A DNA stretch of 31,505 nucleotides from a virus, in IMG/VR virus record IMGVR_UViG_3300031951_000789, positions 1 to 31,505 of that record; one strand, 5' to 3'. Positions 29,422 through 31,505 of the stretch are shown piece by piece. A program made the position numbers and the translations under genes. The notes beneath the pieces are model-generated. The model had not been told where the DNA came from. It searched no databases and saw only the letters and a list, made by a program, of their open reading frames with translations. How positions within the stretch are numbered: position 1 is the first letter of the stretch; every line of letters starts with the position of its first letter.

Positions 29422-29940
29422 ATGAGCATTAGACATATCTCGCTAGTTCTTGAGAACTTCACGGCGAAACCGACTCTAAAGTTAGTCGCAATCGTTCTAG
29501 CTGACCACGCGGACGCGGACGGAGTCTGTTTCCCTAGTTATCGACGTATTGCCGCGGTAACGGGTCAATCCGAGCGAAACGTAGCTCGGCAGGTGAAAGA
29601 ACTTATCGAACGCGGTATCGTGACGAAACTTAGGACGGGTTCGATAGTAAATAAGGACGGGAAGACTATTCGACTTTCGAACGCTTATCGGGTGAACGCG
29701 CACGTCCTCGAGCGGTTGAAGAGCGTAAAGTTATCAACAGGGAGGGTGGGGATAACTTCCGAGAATGTCTACCTAGAACAAGACAAATCTACACGTTCAA
29801 GGTGGACAAGTATGTCTACCAAACCGTCATATAACCATAAATCTAACCGTCAATCTAAAGAGGTTGGGGATAAGTCTGTAAGTCAACCGCAGACGCTCTC
29901 GGAAATCTTAGACGGACTTCTCGGAGAACGCGAAGAATGA
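29422..29940 (+). CDS. Winged-helix replication initiator-like protein
   Basis: A 172-residue protein with a good ribosome site. Residues 1-75 match the N-terminal winged helix-turn-helix of phage replication initiators: ENFTAKPTLKLVAIVLADHA, DADGVCFPSYRRIAAVTGQS and ERNVARQVKELIERGIV. The C-terminal half is polar and flexible (STRSRWTSMSTKPSYNHKSN), ending in a short helix SEILDGLLGERE. The plan resembles the O protein of lambda, which binds repeats within its own gene and loads helicase. DnaA-box-like sites do occur in this gene at 29731-29873. Confidence 0.72.
   Translation: MSIRHISLVLENFTAKPTLKLVAIVLADHADADGVCFPSYRRIAAVTGQSERNVARQVKELIERGIVTKLRTGSIVNKDGKTIRLSNAYRVNAHVLERLKSVKLSTGRVGITSENVYLEQDKSTRSRWTSMSTKPSYNHKSNRQSKEVGDKSVSQPQTLSEILDGLLGEREE
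29731..29873. other. Candidate replication origin inside the initiator gene
   Basis: Three 9-mers one base from the DnaA box TTATCCACA: TTATCAACA at 29731-29739, and TGGGGATAA (reverse of TTATCCCCA) at 29747-29755 and 29865-29873. Between the last two is an AT-richer stretch with direct repeats (ATCTAACCGTC, then ATCTAAAG). The coding meaning here is a flexible linker, so the DNA is free to hold sites. Confidence 0.5.
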
Positions 29941-30404
29941 CTCCTAGACCGTGGACGACTGGAGAGCTGAAAGTCCTAAGACTATTCGGAACTCTAGGAG
30001 CTTCTAACGTAGCGAAGCTCTTAGAACGCTCTACGTCTTCGGTCGAGAAGAAAGCTAGAGAGCTTCGTATTCCGCTCGTCTCGAACGGTGAAGACTTCGT
30101 CCTAACTAAAGAGACGAGCAGAATACTCGCTCACTTGAAAGAAGTTCCTAATCTAAACGTCTGCCCCGTTTGCGGTCTTCGTTTAGCGATTATGAAGAGC
30201 TCGGGTATCTGCCGCGTATGCCACCTCGACGCTCTTATCTCACTTCGAGAGGTTCAACTAACGGAGCAAGCTAGGGAGAAGAAACTAACTAAGCTTCGTC
30301 AAGATAAGAGGCGTCTCCGAGTCTGCGCTTATTGCGGTGACGCGTTCTTTCCTCGAGCTTCCGCGACTATCGAGTTCTGCCCGAAGTGCGAGGGGACGGA
30401 ATGA
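29937..30404 (+). CDS. Myb/SANT-like and zinc-ribbon DNA-binding protein
   Basis: A 155-residue protein starting in an ATGA overlap. Residues 4-45 (PWTTGELKVLRLFGTLGASN, VAKLLERSTSSVEKKARELR) have the three-helix Myb/SANT or GcrA-like pattern. Two zinc ribbons follow: CPVC and CRVC (about 76-95), and CAYC and CPKC (about 129-152). All features point to nucleic-acid binding, perhaps transcription control or replication. Specific role unknown. Confidence 0.72.
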   Translation: MTPRPWTTGELKVLRLFGTLGASNVAKLLERSTSSVEKKARELRIPLVSNGEDFVLTKETSRILAHLKEVPNLNVCPVCGLRLAIMKSSGICRVCHLDALISLREVQLTEQAREKKLTKLRQDKRRLRVCAYCGDAFFPRASATIEFCPKCEGTE

Positions 30405-30817
30405 GAGCGAAATCGTGTACGGTCTGCTCGCGTCGGACGCCCGACGGTTCTTCTCGTTGCTCTCTTCATAAGACGAACTCGGGTCGACCTCGCCCGTGTC
30501 TAATCTGTTCGCGGTCGACGCTTATCGGTAACTATTGCGAACTTCACCTCCCCGAAAGAGACGAAGCGGAGAGGAACGCTCGTAACCCGTATCGTCGAGA
30601 ATACAAGTCTGCCGAGTATGCGCGAAATCGACGTCACCGTTTCAAGCTCGCGCGTGGACGTTGCGAACTATGTAACATCGAACTTCAACCCGCAGAGTGG
30701 GAATGCGACCACCTTGTTACGTTGAAGAACGGCGGAACGAACGCGATAGAGAACCTCCGAGTCTTATGTAAGCCTTGCCACTATGCGAAGACTCGCGAAG
30801 ACCGTAAGAAGAAGTAA
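30401..30817 (+). CDS. HNH endonuclease with two extra zinc knuckles
   Basis: A 138-residue protein, start chosen at ATG 30401 in an ATGA overlap (an in-frame GTG lies 15 bases upstream). Two N-terminal C-C-C-H knuckles, C6/C9/C20/H23 and C33/C36/C46/H49, precede a basic stretch (ARNRRHRFKLARGR) and an HNH domain: C88/C91, CDHLVTL (Asp103, His104), Asn118, C123/C126/H127. A DNA-cutting enzyme, either accessory to replication or recombination or a mobile nuclease. The double knuckle arrangement is less common than the bare HNH at 5395. Confidence 0.82.
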   Translation: MRAKSCTVCSRRTPDGSSRCSLHKTNSGRPRPCLICSRSTLIGNYCELHLPERDEAERNARNPYRREYKSAEYARNRRHRFKLARGRCELCNIELQPAEWECDHLVTLKNGGTNAIENLRVLCKPCHYAKTREDRKKK

Positions 30818-30821
30818 GACT

Positions 30822-31283
30822 ATGACTTTATCTAAACCGCAACCGACCGAAGTAATCGAGTTCGAACTATTCGGGAAACCTACACCGAAAGCGAGACCTC
30901 GTTTCAATACGAAGACGGGTCGAGCTTATACTCCGTCGAAGACGCGTCACGCGGAAGCTTCTATCCTCGCGTCGTATATTCTTGCTGTCGGTAATCGTCC
31001 GCCGCACGACGGAGCTATCGAACTCGAACTCGTCGCGACGTTCGAACCTCCCTCGTCTTGGTCGAAGAAGAAACGCGAGTCCGCTCTCCGCGGTGAACTT
31101 CCGCACTTGACTAAACCAGACTTCGACAATCTCGCGAAGATTGTCGACGGACTGAACGGGCACGCTTGGCTTGACGACAAGCAAATTACCCGCGCAGTTA
31201 TCTCTAAGGGTTACGGCGTGAACGCGTCGACCCGTATTCGAATAACTATCTATCCGCTCGAAAGGAGCAACACTAATGAATAA
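30822..31283 (+). CDS. rusA: RusA-family Holliday junction resolvase
   Basis: A 153-residue nuclease. RusA features: GKPTPKARPRF (18-28) near the N-terminus, TKPDFDNLAKIVDGLNG (97-113) with catalytic Asp100 and Asp102, and AWLDDKQI with Asp118/Asp119. RusA cuts four-way DNA junctions and resolves branched replication intermediates before packaging. ATG 30822 is preferred over the upstream frame opening because it begins 5 bases after the HNH stop. Confidence 0.92.
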   Translation: MTLSKPQPTEVIEFELFGKPTPKARPRFNTKTGRAYTPSKTRHAEASILASYILAVGNRPPHDGAIELELVATFEPPSSWSKKKRESALRGELPHLTKPDFDNLAKIVDGLNGHAWLDDKQITRAVISKGYGVNASTRIRITIYPLERSNTNE

Positions 31284-31479
31284 AGCTATCCTCGCCTCTT
31301 ACGCCCGCGCGTTCCTCGCTACCGTCCTCGGAGCTATCTTCGCTATCGGGAAACTCCCTATCGACTTCACCTCCGCAGATTGGCGTAACGTAGCTAACGC
31401 CGTCTGGATTGCGGTTATCCCCGTAGCTATCCGTTACCTAAACCCGAACGATACGGCTTTCGGACGCGGGTCTAAGTAG
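31276..31479 (+). CDS. Small two-helix membrane protein
   Basis: A 67-residue protein with a strong ribosome site (GAAAGGAGC), overlapping the RusA end by 8 bases. Membrane segments at about 8-25 (SYARAFLATVLGAIFAIG) and 38-55 (VANAVWIAVIPVAIRYL); it ends YLNPNDTAFGRGSK. This ending is seen in small phage membrane proteins annotated as holin-like, so it may be a second holin, although it lies away from the lysin. Confidence 0.7.
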   Translation: MNKAILASYARAFLATVLGAIFAIGKLPIDFTSADWRNVANAVWIAVIPVAIRYLNPNDTAFGRGSK

Positions 31480-31505
31480 CTCGAACCCTCGGAAGACCGC
31501 CTAAA

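Noticed and set aside
1-31505. tRNA genes, CRISPR arrays, insertion sequences, integrase
   Set aside because: I saw no cloverleaf-like segments, regularly spaced repeats, transposase or recombinase motifs, although a tRNA scan was not run.

Overview
The window is a 31.5 kb stretch of a tailed-phage genome with siphovirus architecture (HK97-type capsid, long tape measure). Nearly every base is coding, and all genes lie on the + strand. The host is probably an actinobacterium: there is a WhiB-type iron-sulfur regulator gene, the base composition is moderate to high GC, and many genes overlap at ATGA, GTGA or TAATG junctions. No integrase, repressor, DNA polymerase, primase or helicase is visible, so the window is part of a larger genome.

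Layout. 1-5700 is a compact early/accessory operon of about 20 small genes: ssDNA-binding protein, metallophosphoesterase, WhiB, FmdB-type zinc ribbon, HNH nuclease and many unknowns. 5700-8530 is a short gap with a promoter, then a Cys-rich small protein, a ParB-like protein, a CmoA-like carboxy-SAM synthase and a C5-cytosine DNA methyltransferase. 8525-14400 holds terminase small and large subunits, portal, prohead protease and major capsid protein, closed by a terminator. 14480-15205 is a two-gene cassette of unknown function between two terminators. 15215-27715 is head completion, tail tube, tail chaperones with a -1 frameshift, tape measure, minor tail proteins and a repeat-built fibre. 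27723-28992 is lysis (CHAP endolysin and two membrane proteins). 28993-29421 is non-coding and packed with hairpins. 29422-31479 begins a replication/recombination block: an initiator-like protein with DnaA-box-like sites inside its gene, zinc-ribbon and HNH proteins, RusA resolvase and a small membrane protein.

The main discovery candidate is the pair at 6758-8532. The first protein matches CmoA, which makes carboxy-S-adenosylmethionine from SAM and prephenate, along its whole length. It keeps the Arg of the KR-x2-LE-x-V motif that binds the carboxylate. The second, overlapping gene is a complete C5 DNA methyltransferase whose motif X reads G-R-S-V-P-P, with Arg where almost all relatives have Asn (GNxVP). 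A positive charge at this position is what one would expect for an enzyme using carboxy-SAM. The inference is a natural DNA carboxymethylation system producing 5-carboxymethylcytosine, co-transcribed with the packaging genes.

A second discovery is a phage-specific promoter family. Seven junctions carry CGTGACAC-N6-(T/G)AnnMT-N6-A in the same orientation. In four of them the final A is the A of the start codon, which predicts leaderless mRNAs. The sequence also appears to lack GATC, CATG and GGCC, and I saw CCGG only once. Isoleucine codon choice after a G shows this avoidance directly.
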